From Phytophthora hibernalis (taxonomy: Eukaryota; Oomycota; Peronosporomycetes; Peronosporales; Peronosporaceae): DNA of 64,000 nt. Shown here one piece after another: positions 21,861 through 34,061 of the stretch. The position numbers were made by a program, and so were the translations under genes. The first letter of the stretch is position 1; each line of letters begins with the position of its first letter. The stretch is taken from assembly GCA_012656075.1 (NCBI GenBank), contig JAAKBF010000203.1, positions 620,001-684,000 on the forward strand. The letters run 5' to 3'. Under the pieces are notes generated by a model. It had not been told where the DNA came from, did not search any database, and was given only the letters and a program-made list of their open reading frames with translations.

Positions 21861-22053
21861 ATGTTTTTAACGGCCCCATCACGCCCACATCTAAAGGATA
21901 ACACACCGACGAAGCATTTTTAGGTAGTGGCAGATAGCGCTTTGACCCAACCGACTCCCCCGAGGCGTGGCTATCAAGATTGAGCACGGAAGCATCTTCG
22001 ATTTCAGACAGCAACATGGTGCGACGTAACTGGCGCGGGACTTGGCCGTCCAC
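21861..22053 (-). pseudogene. pogo/Tigger-like transposase fragment (DDE_1)
   Basis: A 64-codon remnant containing LDSHAS..., LPLPKNASSVCYPLDVGVMG and PLK, matching the segment of DDE_1 (pogo/Tigger) transposases that reads LPPNATHxLQPLDVGVFGPLK and holds the last catalytic Asp. Nothing recognisable of the element remains on either side. Confidence 0.65.
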
Positions 22054-22230
22054 TCATGCTTTTGGCTGCAACGTATACATATGCCCTATCACATTATACA
22101 GTTAGACATTTACACAATATATTTGACACGCATAAACTCTGAATAATATATGATGGGTACGTTGGCACTTCCAATGTGGTGGTTTAGCCATCTGGCTCAC
22201 CGCGCATAATAAACGGAGTTTTTGTAACAA

Positions 22231-22346
22231 AATAATAAAATAAAACTGTTAGATTGAACATCGGTCATTCATAAATGTAGCGGTTTTTCTTCTAATAAAA
22301 TAAAAATGAAACTGTTAGGTTGGACTTCGGTCAGTCATAAATAAGA
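22231..22346. repeat. Two-copy tandem repeat, ~65 bp
   Basis: ATAAAATAAAACTGTTAGAT, then TGAACATCGGTCATTCATAAAT, is followed ~65 bp later by a diverged copy (AACTGTTAGGTTGGACTTCGGTCAGTCATAAAT). AT-rich and non-coding. The rest of 22054-23039 holds only a short Arg-rich frame (22828-23043) that I cannot name. Confidence 0.6.
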
Positions 22347-23039
22347 CTCGTTACCGTCACCACGAACAGAGCGCACCACTGTCATTCTCACTGAATGTTT
22401 TTGAGAGGTGGTAATGTTTAAAGGTTGACCACGCTCGCATATATTTCTTGAAGGTGTACCTTAGTACACTCGGTTTTGTCAACGTTAAAGATTGTCTGTG
22501 ACGGCTTTAAACCATGGGATTTCTTTAACATTCAGTATGCAATAATGATTACGCTAAATACTGTTTATGAAATATTACAAAATTGGGTGCATACCAACCA
22601 ATACCCACGTTATCTCTGTACCTATAAACCATGGGGAATATTATTTTGAACGAATCCATTGCGATATACAAAGCACCGCATGAGTAGGAGAAGCGAGTCG
22701 TACGCAACAGCACCGCTCGTTTTACCATAAAGGCAGCGCTCGTGATAATGAAGAATAAACTACGACATACTGGTAGTTGTCAGTACTTGATTAGAGCGCT
22801 GTAGGTCCTTCACATAGGTGACAAGCGGTGAGGGGTAATCAACCCCGACACCCCGGTCGTCCTCGCAAGCGTTTTCTCCGAGGCACGGAAAGAAAAACTG
22901 TTCTCCTTGTTAGCTCTCCCATCGTTAAATGTGCGACGAGGGACGCCCTTCGTACTATCGGCTGCACGCTCACTCATTCTCTCTTCAGGTTCAGTCAGAT
23001 TCAGCCGCTTGATCCGAATAGAATAGTGCTTCCGACGAG

Positions 23040-23219
23040 TTAAAATGAACTTTGAACACTAAGTAGGAAACGCAAAAGAGTATCACCCTTACCTCTCTAA
23101 TCGAATTAACTGCGTATGATCTAGACTCGTTCTCGGGGTGTGATGCAAACGAGGGAGTAAGCTCCTCTTCGGACTGCGTGCTCGACAGCTTCGCTCCTCA
23201 GCCTCTTATCGTCATCGCA
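23040..23219 (-). repeat. Copia 3' LTR
   Basis: Diverged direct copy of 27991-28156. Both contain GGACTGCGTGCTCG and CTTCGCTC, and end in ATCGCA on the plus strand (TGCGAT at the LTR start on the element's strand). Confidence 0.7.
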
Positions 23220-23229
23220 CTATTGGTGG

Positions 23230-23440
23230 CAGGGAGATCACTGCCGTACACTATCCAAACATCTGGGATATCCTATAGTACTTGAAATTTTTGTATTGTG
23301 AACATATTACAGAGGATATTCGGTGCTCCGCAAATCATTTTCCTTCTTCTTTTGGTCTGGACAGATAGGCGGATACATGCTGCCTACTTGGTGGCGGAGC
23401 CTACAGCTCACCGTTCAACACGAGCCACTAAGATGTAGGC
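23230..23440. repeat. Segment shared, inverted, with 43310-43510
   Basis: Roughly 210 bp that match the reverse complement of 43310-43510 at about 75-80% by eye, including ACTATCCAAACATCTGGGAT and ATGCTGCCTACTTGG. It lies between the copia RNase H end and the 3' LTR, but the second copy is not near any copia sequence. Confidence 0.65.
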
Positions 23441-24086
23441 GGCATCCTCAGATCATCAACACCTAGCTTCTCTCTTATTTTGACAAATTGTTCGGTTGGC
23501 AGTGCTTTCGTGAGAATGGCTGCTGTCATCTCTGTAGTTGCGCAAAACGTTATCTTGAGTCTAACCAGCTCGAAGAGGCCTCTCGTAAATAGAAACTGGA
23601 TCTCAATATTCTTGATAATTTTTGGGTTCTATAGGTGGATAATGCCTGCGTTGCTATCGCACCAACCTGTGTAGGACTATTTCCCGGAAACAGAATTTCT
23701 CCTAGAAGATACCATAGCCAGTCACTCGCTTTGGATATTTCGCTCAGTGCGAAGAGTTCTGCTTCTGCCGTCGAGAGCACAACCCATCCCTTTATGCTAC
23801 TGCACCACGATATGCTGATACCGGCCGTTTGGATAACGTACCCAGCTACTTTTAGTTCTTTTGGTTGACATGCGAAGCTCGCATCTGCATACACTTTGTT
23901 AGTCACATCACTCGGTTTTTCCTCGAGTAACAGGCCGTACGACGAGGTGTCTTTCAAGTATTTAAGTACTCGCCTACCCGCGTCCCAACGCGTGTGGTTG
24001 TAGCAAAATAGGCATTTGCTAATCTCTCCCACTTCGTTGGCAATGTTTGGTCTTGTTCCACGGACTAAATATTGGAGTGATCCCAT
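23440..24086 (-). pseudogene. Copia RNase H and polyprotein C-terminus
   Basis: Open from 24086 to 23550: MGSLQYLVRGTRPNIANEVG, RVLKYLKDTSSYGLLLEE, YADASFACQ, SISWCSSIKGWVVLSTAEAE and ALSEISKASDWL, the canonical Ty1/copia RNase H series with the catalytic DAS and E positions. After a frame change the typical end FCATTEMTAAILTKALPTEQ is read at ~23520-23460. Confidence 0.85.
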
Positions 24087-25320
24087 AATTTCCCGTAGGC
24101 CAAAGATTGTGCATCAATTTATACTGCACTCAGCTTCGTTTCTTGCTCGAGTGTAAGACCATAAACTTGGGGTGTCATGACCGGCGTACATTCGATCATT
24201 TTATACTTTGTGATCTGTGCTACAATTCACGTGCTCTGTAAGATTCTCATCGCTCGTTGGTCTCTATTGCGGTGTACTTCCATGTTGAGGATATAGTGAA
24301 TATCACCTACGTCCTTTATTAGGAATCACTTGACAGTTTGGCTTTCGGCCTGTTGATTAGTCGCATATCCCGCGACATGTTCGTTAGATCGTCACCATAT
24401 ACTTCGACTATGGGCCTGTCTTCTCCCACATTTTGCACGTAAACGCAATACTCTGTGTTACCGCGTGTAAAACCCATCGATATCCGACAGGTATGAAGGC
24501 CTCTATACCAAATATGAGGAGCTGGTTTCAGACCACAAATGCTCTTAAGAAGGTCACAGACCGGATTCGCGTCGCACTCGCTTCACAAAACCATATATCC
24601 GTCCCATATATATCTTTTATCTCCTTCCATGGTGCCGTTTAGGAAGGCAATGTGTATCCATTTGGTGGATTTGACAGTCTAGGATGATTCCAATAGCTAG
24701 GACAAAGCGTAGCGGCTCAAAGCTTGCCACGTGCCCAGGCCATACCAAACACTTGGTGGTTACCTTGTGCCACAAAGCGTGCTTTGAATCACTCGATACT
24801 TCCGTCGGCGTTAGATTTAGCTACTAGACCGTAATAGCAGTGCAATGCTTTTTGTCCAGGTGGAAGCGGGACGAGTCTCCAAGTTCCATTTCAATGAGGG
24901 AGTCGTACCCTTGCTCAAACGCCTACTTCCAGTAATTCGTTGAGTGACCGAAGAGTCGGAACTTTGTTCTCCAGTATATCGTGTGCAACGCACTCGTCAA
25001 GGATTGCCTAAAATCACTGATAGTTCCTGTAGCTCTTTGGTTTCTTTGTCTCTTGCCCCAGTCGAGGCTCACGACTAGTTGCCCCCACCAGCTCCGCACG
25101 GCGGCGTTTGTTATTGGCTTAAATTACTCCAGTAGGACTGGTGGTCAATTTTGTAGCTCCTACTCCGTCCATAGACTCTGGTGTTGATTCTGTATCCCCA
25201 CTGAGCCGGTACACTTGATATCAAGTGCTTCGGCTCGCGCTGCTGTGGGTGACCCTCTCACAGCAAATTCAGTTGTGAGGTCAAGGTCGGTATTTCTGAA
25301 TGCTTGTTGCACCATCAAGG

Positions 25321-25760
25321 CTACATTGGTGGTGTTGGTGTGCACATCTCTTGATACCATATGCTTTTGTTATAGACATCCCACAAGCGGTAACACTTGG
25401 TCTCTTCAAAAATCCCAAGAAACCGGCACTTAACAGCTCGGGCGGACAGTTTATTATCCTTTCGGAGCACAACTCGTATGTGCGCAAAGCCAACTGCTCC
25501 CCGCACTGTTAGCTCACTTACATTTGAAGGCGTCCCATATACCATCTCATATGGTGTCATATTTCCCGACCGATTCATAGGAATGCGATTTTGTACATAT
25601 GCATGTACATTAGTGCTTCTGGCCACCACTTGTGGGTCATATTCGCATCCTTCAATGCACAGTGAACTCAGTCTAGTTGGCGCTGATGTCTCTCTCAGCT
25701 GCGCCGTTTTCTTCCGGGCTATAGACGTGGGAAGGTGATGCGCTTCTTCGTGCAGAGCGT
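25321..25760 (-). pseudogene. Copia integrase fragment
   Basis: SPEENGAAERD (~25720) carries the catalytic Glu region of the integrase core. Open sequence from 25629 then reads NRSGNMTPYEMVYGTPSNVS, RGAVGFAHI, and KCRFLGIFEETKCYRLWDV, the copia integrase C-terminal signature (TPYE.W.G.KP; GYS...KGYR). The zinc finger and first catalytic Asp are not readable to the right. Confidence 0.75.
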
Positions 25761-26754
25761 TTTGAATGCTGTGCTCATAAATTTCATGCCACCATTGGAT
25801 CCAATTCGTATAATTGTGAACTTTCCTTCGCGTTCCATGCGCAATAGTAACTCCTCGACTTTCTCATACGCCTTTCGTTTTGTGCGCAGAACTTTTGTCC
25901 ATTACCACGACGTATTGTCAATGATAGTCACGAAGTATTTGATTTTCCCATGCTTTCGTAGATGCCATAGTTTTCATCGGGTCATAGTAATAGTATGTAA
26001 TATGAATAGTCCTAATTGGCTGTGAGTTGTTACGGTAGGACATTCTCACCTTCTTCATATCTGCACGTGTTGAGCAAAAGAAGGGTGTGCCCCTGTTCTG
26101 CAGCAGATAGCACTGGCATTCCACGCACTAAGGGGCCTTACTCATCATGGCTATCGGCGTCTATTTATTGATGTAACCCAGCTTTATAGGCCACTATTTT
26201 AGTGTTTGGTCTAGTTTCCTGCACAAGGCTTTGCCACACTACACATTAGCTGACGCTTTTTAGTGTTTTACTCTGCACATAGTACGCTCATTAACACATT
26301 TAAATACAAACACTAGTTCACCTTCGTATAGGACAAAATTAAAGACTCCGCTTAGGGAACCGAAAATTTGCAACCCACTTCGCCTGAGCTAGAACTCGCT
26401 TAGAATATTCAAAGTAGCATGGAAACGGCCGAGTGCCATGTGGCCTCGTAAATACAATTTCTGGTACCATTGGGTGCATTGGAATGTTTGGGGTCCTGTA
26501 CGAACGTGAACATGTACTGTGTATTGGGCTGTTTCTCCACAAAGAGTGCCGACTCTCTGATTCAACCGTGTCCGCACGCTGAGTTTAGCACCCTCTGTGG
26601 TTAGTCAATCATCACTATCCAGCAGAAACAGATTCAAGCTACGCACCTTGTCCTCGAGCACTTTCATCATCCCGGCGAACTGCTCAGTCGGCACACCAAT
26701 CTCTTTCTTACTTCTCTCTGTCGCTGCATCCATGGCAACGTCACCGTCGAGCTG

Positions 26755-27979
26755 TTATCCAGTAGCCTTGACTGCCTGCTCGGTGCTAACATCCACAGCG
26801 TCGACCACTGAGTCCATCGACTCGTCTTCGTCGTCAAACGAAGAGATTTCTCTTACCGGCGTCAGCGGGATCTTCATGTTGCAAGGCGGTGGACTCACGT
26901 AACCGGCGGGACTTTTCAGCACCTCTTGTACGGCTTCACATGCTTCTACTGTCACCCTATCCGTCAGGCATTCATCCACGCGACAAGCCGGGGCCCGCGA
27001 CAAGCCGGGACCATACCCTTTCCCTAGCCTATCATCTTGCGTCGGCTCGTTCGCTTCTTTCCCTGCCTGGTTCACCTCGACCAAATGTTGCGGCAAAAGA
27101 CCTTGGCCGCTTCGTCCAAGGTATGCTTGGGACAGTCGATTCTTATGTGCGGACCTATGTTTTTCATATCGTTTGTCCGTCAAAATAATGACACTTCATC
27201 ACATCAGTGACAATCCGGGTGCTTTCTCTTATTTAGCGCGGTGGGTATTTGGCCTCACAGGTGCACATTTGACGTGATTGACGAGCGCTCTTCTGTCCAG
27301 AGCGAAGGTCTCAGCCTTGCTATGGGTGCTAAAGATGACCCTCAGTTTGTCCAAAACCCTTGCATTAACCCCTCGGATGTAAACTTGATCGCTGATCCCC
27401 AGAATTGCTTTGGTAACACACTCTGCACCTTTTCTAGCATCGCCTAGGGCAATATAAGCCCCGTGTTCGCATAGACTTGCTTGTGAACAGCATTCAAATC
27501 TTGGAGAAGTAGCTGCACGCTCTTGAAGTCGCTGTTGGCAATCGTGTCAAACTTCCGCACCAGTCCTACGACCCCAGCAGCATTGCTGAGGCATACTGCT
27601 CCTCCACTCGGTGCCAAAACACGTACACGTGCTCGTCCTTCTGTGCATCAATTCCTTTGAAACTACTGGATAGTGTCTCGCACAGAAGCCTCTTGATGTA
27701 CGACGCCTAATTTTTCAGCAGCGCCTCTGGTATATCGTGCTGTCATGTCGCATATTTGTCCTTGACATAACCAACCGGTGGCAGATCGGGTTGATACTCA
27801 TGATATCTTCGTAACGCTTCAGCTGTCTCTCTCGCTTGACCGTAATTTCGTCGATTTTTTCTGTTCGCCCTTTGTACAGATGTAAATAATCACCTTGCTC
27901 TTCCGGGGCGCAAGTGCAGCGAATCTCCATTGAACTGGAGTGCGCCCACAGAGCTCTCGTCCACTTCAATCTTGCTCAT
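26755..27979 (-). pseudogene. Copia gag remnant
   Basis: Begins MSKIEVDESS at 27979, 12 bp inside the 5' LTR edge, and continues in broken frames (RQLKRYEDIMSINP near 27800). Around 27230-27100 a degenerate zinc knuckle is visible in shifting frames (MKCHYFDGQT ... HIRIDCPKHTLDEAAKVF). The 27183-26755 frame is an acidic gag/protease linker ending before the integrase region. Confidence 0.6.
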
Positions 27980-27990
27980 GTTACTGGAAA

Positions 27991-28156
27991 TGTTGAAATG
28001 AACTTTGAACTCTTAGTAGAAAACGCACAAAAATGGTAGTACCCTTATCCCCAAATTCTAGAGTCGTGCTCGGGGTCTAAAGCAAAAGAAGAAGTAAGCT
28101 CGTCTTCGGACTGCGTGCTCGTAGGCTTCGCTCGTCAGTCTCTTCTTATCATCGCA
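27991..28156 (-). repeat. Copia 5' LTR
   Basis: Diverged direct copy of 23040-23219, followed on the element's strand by the gag start after 11 bp. No clear tRNA primer-binding site (TGG...) is seen, consistent with age. Confidence 0.7.
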
Positions 28157-28279
28157 CTATTGGGTTTAATTTTAAGCCGGTGTAAAGCCTAGACGATTAC
28201 ATTTATCAGAATGATAGCATACTCATGTACGAGTTCTTAATGTATTTGTAGGAAATATGACCATGTAAGTGACGCGAAA

Positions 28280-29720
28280 TTTGGGTTTCAACGCGGCCAC
28301 CCACTGCACCGAACACACCGACTTGGACAACGATATCAGGAGGCGGTTCCAATTATACATGGATACCTGTTGCCGTACGTTGAGAGTGGATCGCCCAACG
28401 AGTTTGATCGAAAGCGGGCTATTTTATCTTTAGTTTTGTTTAATCCATTTCGTTCGGTTGCTGAACTAATCGGCGGAGGAACTGTGAATGATGCCGCGTT
28501 GCTACTTGCATATAATCCGTGGGAAGACAGTCGAACAGACTTATGAATGACTACTTCAGTGATCTCAATGACGTCAACGAGCACCATGTATATAATAAAA
28601 CATCAGCCCAGCAGCAGTGAAACACAGCCTATCATTACGCAAGACGGTCATGGATGAAGATGATCTATAGTGCACCTGATACGCTCGATTTTGACAATTG
28701 TGATGACAGTGGGGATGACATCAACGAGAATTATAGCATTTGGGATGCATGTGAAGATATCAAGGAGATTATCGGAAGCAGGTCTTTACATCCGTCAACA
28801 TGTCCATCTACGGCGTCGCCGGACCGTATAGTTATGGATATCCTTGGTGCATTTGAGAAATTTCACTTGATTGAAAATGCGGCCACAAAGATGGCATTAG
28901 TGGCAACATCAGTAGGTGAGGACGTATATTCTGTCTCTCCGACTATCACTAGACAGTGAATTAATCATGCTAGCACGGATAATTTGCTGATTACGCCAAA
29001 CCAAGAGTCTATTGACTTGCGCGAAACAAAAATGATTGATCTGTTTGAAGACATGACCGATGAATCAAACACGGCTTGGCACCCCGATGAGATGTCTCGA
29101 TCACAATCTCCCAATCAAGTTAAGCCGTTCGCTAGTTTCTAAAACAGCATCTCGCACTCAAAACAATTGGATTTTTCTACTTACTAGATGGCGAAAAGAA
29201 TGAGCTACTTAGAAGGAAGTACAGAAGACGCTCCCGGAGAGGACCAACTTCCTTTTTTATGTTGGAGAAGGCGGGGCCGGGAAAAGGCGCGATATGGATG
29301 CTGTCCAAAGCCTGTGTATAAGCTTGAGTCACCCTAGCTGTGTTGTCAAAACGGCTCTTACTGGAAAAGCGGCAACTTTAATTGAAGGAATAACTCTCAA
29401 AAGCTTCCCACTACTGCTAAATGCGTAGATGTCAATTTAAACCCTTAACAGAGCTGCATTGGTTAATAATTGACGAGGTATCCATGATAAAAAGCTCAAT
29501 TAGAGCAACTAGACAGAAAGTTGCGCATTGTAAAGTTCCTTCCCAACGTACCTTTGTTGGACTTCATGTTGTATTAGTCAGGGGTGCTTTACAGCTTTCC
29601 CTTGTTGGTGCGGACCCAATTCATCGTGACCCATTGTCAAAGTGAAAGCGTACATATTCTGATTTCGCAGCATTTCATCTGAGACGCTCTTTAAAAAACA
29701 ATTCCGTACGTTTTCAGTAT
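28280..29720 (+). pseudogene. Helitron PIF1-like helicase relic
   Basis: Fragments of the helicase end of an oomycete Helitron protein. 28300-28560 resembles the region before the helicase (NDIRRRFQLYMDTCCRTLRV). 28654-28959 is an acidic open stretch. At 29250-29420 FYVGEGGAGKRRDMDAVQSL is a damaged Walker A (GGxGxGKS expected), followed by VVKTALTGKAATLIEGITLKS. At 29440-29640 LHWLIIDEVSMI is the Walker B, then GLHVVLVRGALQLSLVGADP and YSDFAAFHLRRSL. Several stops and shifts; inactive. Confidence 0.75.
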
Positions 29721-30737
29721 GATTGTAGTCGTGATATGCGTTGTATATTATATTAATACAAACATCTGGAACAACCGAATCATATATTATTCGTCGAAGT
29801 TATGCTCTTTGCACGGTAGCTAACATACAACTTGTTTTCAACGCTGAAAGCACACTGTGAGATTACTTATATCAAACATCATATAATGAAAACAACAATT
29901 AGTTCACTCACTACTTGGGTTCTTGTCCTCGGCTAGATGCTACGGCGTGCTGTCGCGCGGCTGGTTTGTTAAAGTAAAACCTATGGTAGTTGGTGAGGTG
30001 CTTGCAGAGCGATTGCTTGGTCCCAGTGACATAGGCACTTCCATGCGAAGCAAAACATCTCATTAGCATCGCGGATGTCGTTTTGAACATTCATAATCTC
30101 AGGTCAGGACGGGCATATAGTGGCGTGTCAATGTAGGTCTGAATAAACATGTTAGGTTCTTGGCCACCAGCCATTGCAAAGATGCAATCACCTCGAAGCC
30201 TGAGAATGTCCCTTTTAAGCTCAATCAGCTGCTGGTTTGATTGCAGAGGGACGTAATTGTTCCAACCATAGACGTAAACGTATGTGCTATATTGATTCGC
30301 AAGAGTATACATCGAGGCTCTCCGATCCAGTATACACCGGCTCGAACTCGCTGCTAGGTAACAGGTCTGGAGCACCCCCAGATGCCTTTATGAAGCACAC
30401 TTTGGTCATCAAGGAGTCGGGGTAAGTGTCCGATGATATCTCTTGAGATATTTCATCAAGTCAAGTGCAGGTTCGTCAGGCACGTATGCTCGAGGTCGGT
30501 GAACGTCATTAAACTCTCCATCCAATGTGCCGTAGATCCAAGTAGTTTTCCTCACGAGACAACGAACGGAAACCCTCAACCAGTTGCTCGGATACAGCGC
30601 GGTACATGCAGATATGGCCTTTGGTCTTGTGCTTATGGCGTGCAAACATGCCAGATCGCCGATGTAGATGTTTGTTTATAGAAGTATGATGTCACCAACG
30701 CAAATTGAGAAGTGATCAGCATTTATGCAGCGCTTAA
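29721..30737. other. Two short unidentified minus frames
   Basis: The minus-strand frames 30375-30091 (NQYSTYVYVYGWNNYVPLQS, LIELKRDILRLRGDCIFAMA) and 30645-30409 (TTWIYGTLDGEFNDVHRPRA, EPALDLMKYLKRY) look like remnants of one protein. No family is recognised. The rest is AT-rich. Confidence 0.3.
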
Positions 30738-31147
30738 GGGCCGTTCTTAACCGGAATCGCGATTCGAAGGGATAGGGGACTGGCCCGATCCGCTCATTCC
30801 TAAACGGATTGCGACCTTACCCACAAAGTGCGGTGAAGTAAGCAAAAGCCATTAAGAAAAGGATTTTATCTATTTTTATTATCTGCAGCATCAATATACA
30901 TGTAAAAATATGCTTAAAAATTCAGAATGCAGCGCGCGGGACGTAGTACCCTACTGTAGCCTCCTATCATGCACATCTGTATTTAAGTTACCCCGATGCC
31001 GCTTTAAAGCCGACTCGCGATCCGACGATCCAACAAAGCTGGCGATCCGAAACCGGGATCGCATAGCTACCCATTCGGAAATAGGAGGGAGTCGATTGAC
31101 CAATCACGGCGCGAGTTTCGGATCGCGATCCCGGTTAAGAACGGTCC
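30738..31147. mobile_element. 410-bp MITE with TAA target duplication
   Basis: Terminal inverted repeats GGGCCGTTCTTAACCGGAAT (left) and, as reverse complement of the right end, GGACCGTTCTTAACCGGGAT; similarity continues through ATCGCGATYCGAA. TAA flanks both sides (30735-30737 and 31148-31150). No coding sequence inside. The 3-bp TWA-type duplication fits a Harbinger-related MITE. Confidence 0.85.
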
Positions 31148-31208
31148 TAAGACACTTTATGCAAACGGCTCGCTTTCGAGCCCTCTAGAATGGTCACTTA
31201 AGACGTTC

Positions 31209-31570
31209 TTGAGGAACAGGTGTGCATGGGTAACTTTTCTGCAGAAATTGCCACCTTCAAGATTATTTTCATGAAAAACTGACGCACACGGTAAACCTTT
31301 TAATTGGTCAGGTTGTTCGATATTTCGTATCATCGACAACAGTACCTATAGAGAGAAGCATGATGCCATCAACATATTTACAAAACAATAACATTGTGCA
31401 GTTCTTAATGCACTGTTTCGCAAGCAGACTCACTTACTTAACGCACTAAGTAGTTGTTCTGCAAACCATGCCGAGCAGTGAATACGACGCGTTACTTTGA
31501 AAGTGAGGAGTGAGGAACAGATGCTCATGGGTAACATTTTCACAGAAATTTCCACCTTCAAGCTTCGTTT
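31209..31570. repeat. Direct repeats of ~60 bp, 300 bp apart
   Basis: GAGGAACAGRTGYNCATGGG, then TAACWTTTTC..CAGAAATTKCCACCTTCAAG, occurs at 31209-31272 and 31508-31570. The sequence between is AT-rich without ORFs. Function unknown. Confidence 0.65.
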
Positions 31571-31927
31571 ATTTCTCTGCCACATACTTTAAACATAATA
31601 GTGAGACATGATATTTGGCAATAGAGCAATTGATCGCTCCCTTCGAGAACCTCTGCTTGCGCCGTGTAAATTCTGATATAGAGTTCCATTCTTATAAAAC
31701 AGCATGATTTCAGCACGTCAACTGTGAAGGTGTGTGTCTAGTGCGGGTTTTGGACAAAGAACTCAAATATATACAGTAGACTTGCGAACAAATGTTTATC
31801 TAGTGTGTCAGCTAAGCAAATTCGACGATGGTAACCTAGGAAAAGAGTCTAGCAGCACTAGCCGCTACCGCTCTTTTTTAATTAGTCGCAAACGATAATG
31901 TTAAACTTGTATCATGTGGTCAACTAA

Positions 31928-33925
31928 CAGTCCGCGACACCATCGATGAAGCCTTTTTAAGCAAACACTTGATATTTCTAATTAGAGCATAAGAAAAATG
32001 AATCGGTCAGTTTCATGGGCTTCTAGCAAGTACGTAAATAAAAAGATACGGATTTTATAATAATACGCCGTTCAGCTGTCTATCTGATCACTTTCAGAGT
32101 CACTCCTCACTATTTTTTCCTCGTGCACCGACATGGCAATGAATCACTCTGTTGTTTCAGACGAAAACCTTCTCAGCGCGCTTTTGAGTCTTTGCAGAGC
32201 GTCATTCATTGTAGTTCCGGTCGTGTACTGCCGCCCAACTCCTCCGTTGACGATAACCCAGGCCGTTTCAATAGGCTGTAGATCGCTGTGATAAGATTGT
32301 GTGTACCGGGCAGTATGCACTCGCTCAGATGCCCTGTCTGCTACCACAGAACAAGTATGGAGTTTGATGTGCTCCTTCAATTTTTGCCACTGATTTATGG
32401 TCGCGCTTGTCCACATTGATGCTGCGGTCATGACACGCGTTTTCAAGCCCCGTCCCTTTCCAATTTCCCTTCGGAGTAGTGGGTGGTTTCTTGGTATGGC
32501 ACGCGGCGTTGTCCATTACTATGGTGGCGCCACTAATATCACGTGCATCTAGCACTCCCAGTAAACGCTCCATCCACGCCACGAAGTACTCGTGGTTTAC
32601 CATCCGAGGTAGTCTTTGCTCGGCTTCTTACCGTTTTTGAACACGTCTATCGTGTCTTGCATGAGGTGTACCTGCTGGTAAGATAGTCGCTGCTCGGGCT
32701 TTAACATTTCATCAGCGTTAATGATGGCAGCTATGAAGCAGTACCTTTCACTCTTGTGCTTAGGTTTGACATTAGGGTCATGAACGTCATGTGGATCGTA
32801 TAGAGAATCTTGATGGCAGTTGTAGCGGTTGTGCATATAGCTTTCGTCCATATAAACAACCCTGCCCTTAGCGGCTCTTACACCCATCATCGCACTCATC
32901 TATGAGTCGAGCAGCGCTGCATGCACGTCGGATAGGGTGTACCCGCCCTTTTGACCCCACGTCGAAAGCCTGAAACCTTGAGAAATCTCTGCACACCCCG
33001 CAGCGATGCGCTGTATGTCTTCTTTTCTACGGTGTTCACGGTGATGAAGTTTAAAGCAGCTAGGTGCTCCATAACGTCTCGGGCAACCGTGCGCATGCGT
33101 GACGCGCCACATCATGATAAAACGTTGCAAGACCGAGAGGGTGCACGGAGAGCGCGGGACGAAGCATACACGCGCCCTCTCGTTCGACGGGGATGAAACC
33201 GGCTGTGCCTCACTGGAAGCCCAGAACGTACTCCAAGCACTGGTCACGGTAGGATTTGACCGTCCCTGAAGCCGCATCACGCGTCCATTAGCGTCCGGTA
33301 TCTTGACCTTCTTCCCGCTACGTTTGCAGCGAGCTTGGTAATGCTCATGACGCACCACAGCCTGGACCATCAGTATGTCTAGCCTAGCATCCAGCGTTAA
33401 AGCACGCAGTCGGTGTTCCTTGACGTACCTTATGAGTTTGTCAAAGCGCTTGGCATTCATTGGGACATAAGTGTACCATCTCACACTTGATGGCAAGCTG
33501 GACGACGACCGAGCACGGTTCGCAGCAATGATTCGTGTGCAGTGGCCACTTCAGGAAGGGAAGGGGCGAGGATGGCAACCAGCTCGGTCGAAGGCTTAGT
33601 GGTACAGATGTAGTTGATTGTGGGGCATTCATGGTTCTTGGGCGTATGTGGTGGAGGCGGTAGTTTGCCTTTTGAGAATAGCGGGAAGTCGACGGAGAAT
33701 ACGTTGGCGTCTGTTTGCAAACTTTATTTTTGTTTTAAACGCACAAACGTGATTTTTGTCGAGGATATCCCAACCTATGTTGCTGGCACTACGCGTCTCA
33801 GCCACACAATTGCCAGTGGACACGAAAGCCAAGTGTTTATTCTTTGATTTGTGCCGGTTTTAGTCCGATCGTATTAATATTGAAAGATATATGAGGAAAG
33901 ATTTCCTCGATGGTGTCGCGGACTG
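31928..33925 (-). mobile_element. mariner/IS630-like DNA transposon, ~2 kb
   Basis: Inverted ends CAGTCCGCGACACCATCGA match exactly for 19 bp at both termini, with further patchy similarity inward. TAA (including the TA expected for Tc1/mariner) flanks both ends at 31925-31927 and 33926-33928. A broken DDE transposase fills the interior on the minus strand. Length and structure are those of a whole element. Confidence 0.85.
32144..33496 (-). pseudogene. mariner/IS630-type DDE transposase, broken
   Basis: Read right to left: an N-terminal helix-turn-helix region in two overlapping frames (33496-32896). Then VVYMDESYMHNRYNCH with the first catalytic Asp (~32850), GATIVMDNAACHTKKPP with the second Asp (~32525), and SYHSDLQPIETAWVIVNGGV with the acidic residue of the third position (~32285-32240), ending at a stop at 32144. 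At least four frame changes separate the blocks. The triad order and the SDLxPIExAW motif fit the IS630/Tc1/mariner DDE_3 group. Confidence 0.8.
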
Positions 33926-34061
33926 TAAATAAACATTATTTATTTTTGTAGTTTGGGTATAAAAAGTATGGGCTTAAGCGGACTTGTCGCGTTCGAATAT
34001 GAAGTAGCTGGTTTTCAGCAATACTGCATATATAGGCACCACTCACAATTGAATTTGACCC

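Larger units (their letters stand above)
23040..28156 (-). mobile_element. Degenerate Ty1/copia LTR retrotransposon
   Basis: Two diverged direct repeats (23040-23219 and 27991-28156) bracket fragments of gag, integrase and RNase H in copia order (gag-INT-RT-RH) read on the minus strand. Stops and shifts interrupt every domain, and most of reverse transcriptase (about 24090-25320) is unreadable. The LTRs share roughly three quarters of their bases by eye, so the insertion is old. It is 5.1 kb, near the usual copia length. No matching target duplication is visible. Confidence 0.8.
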
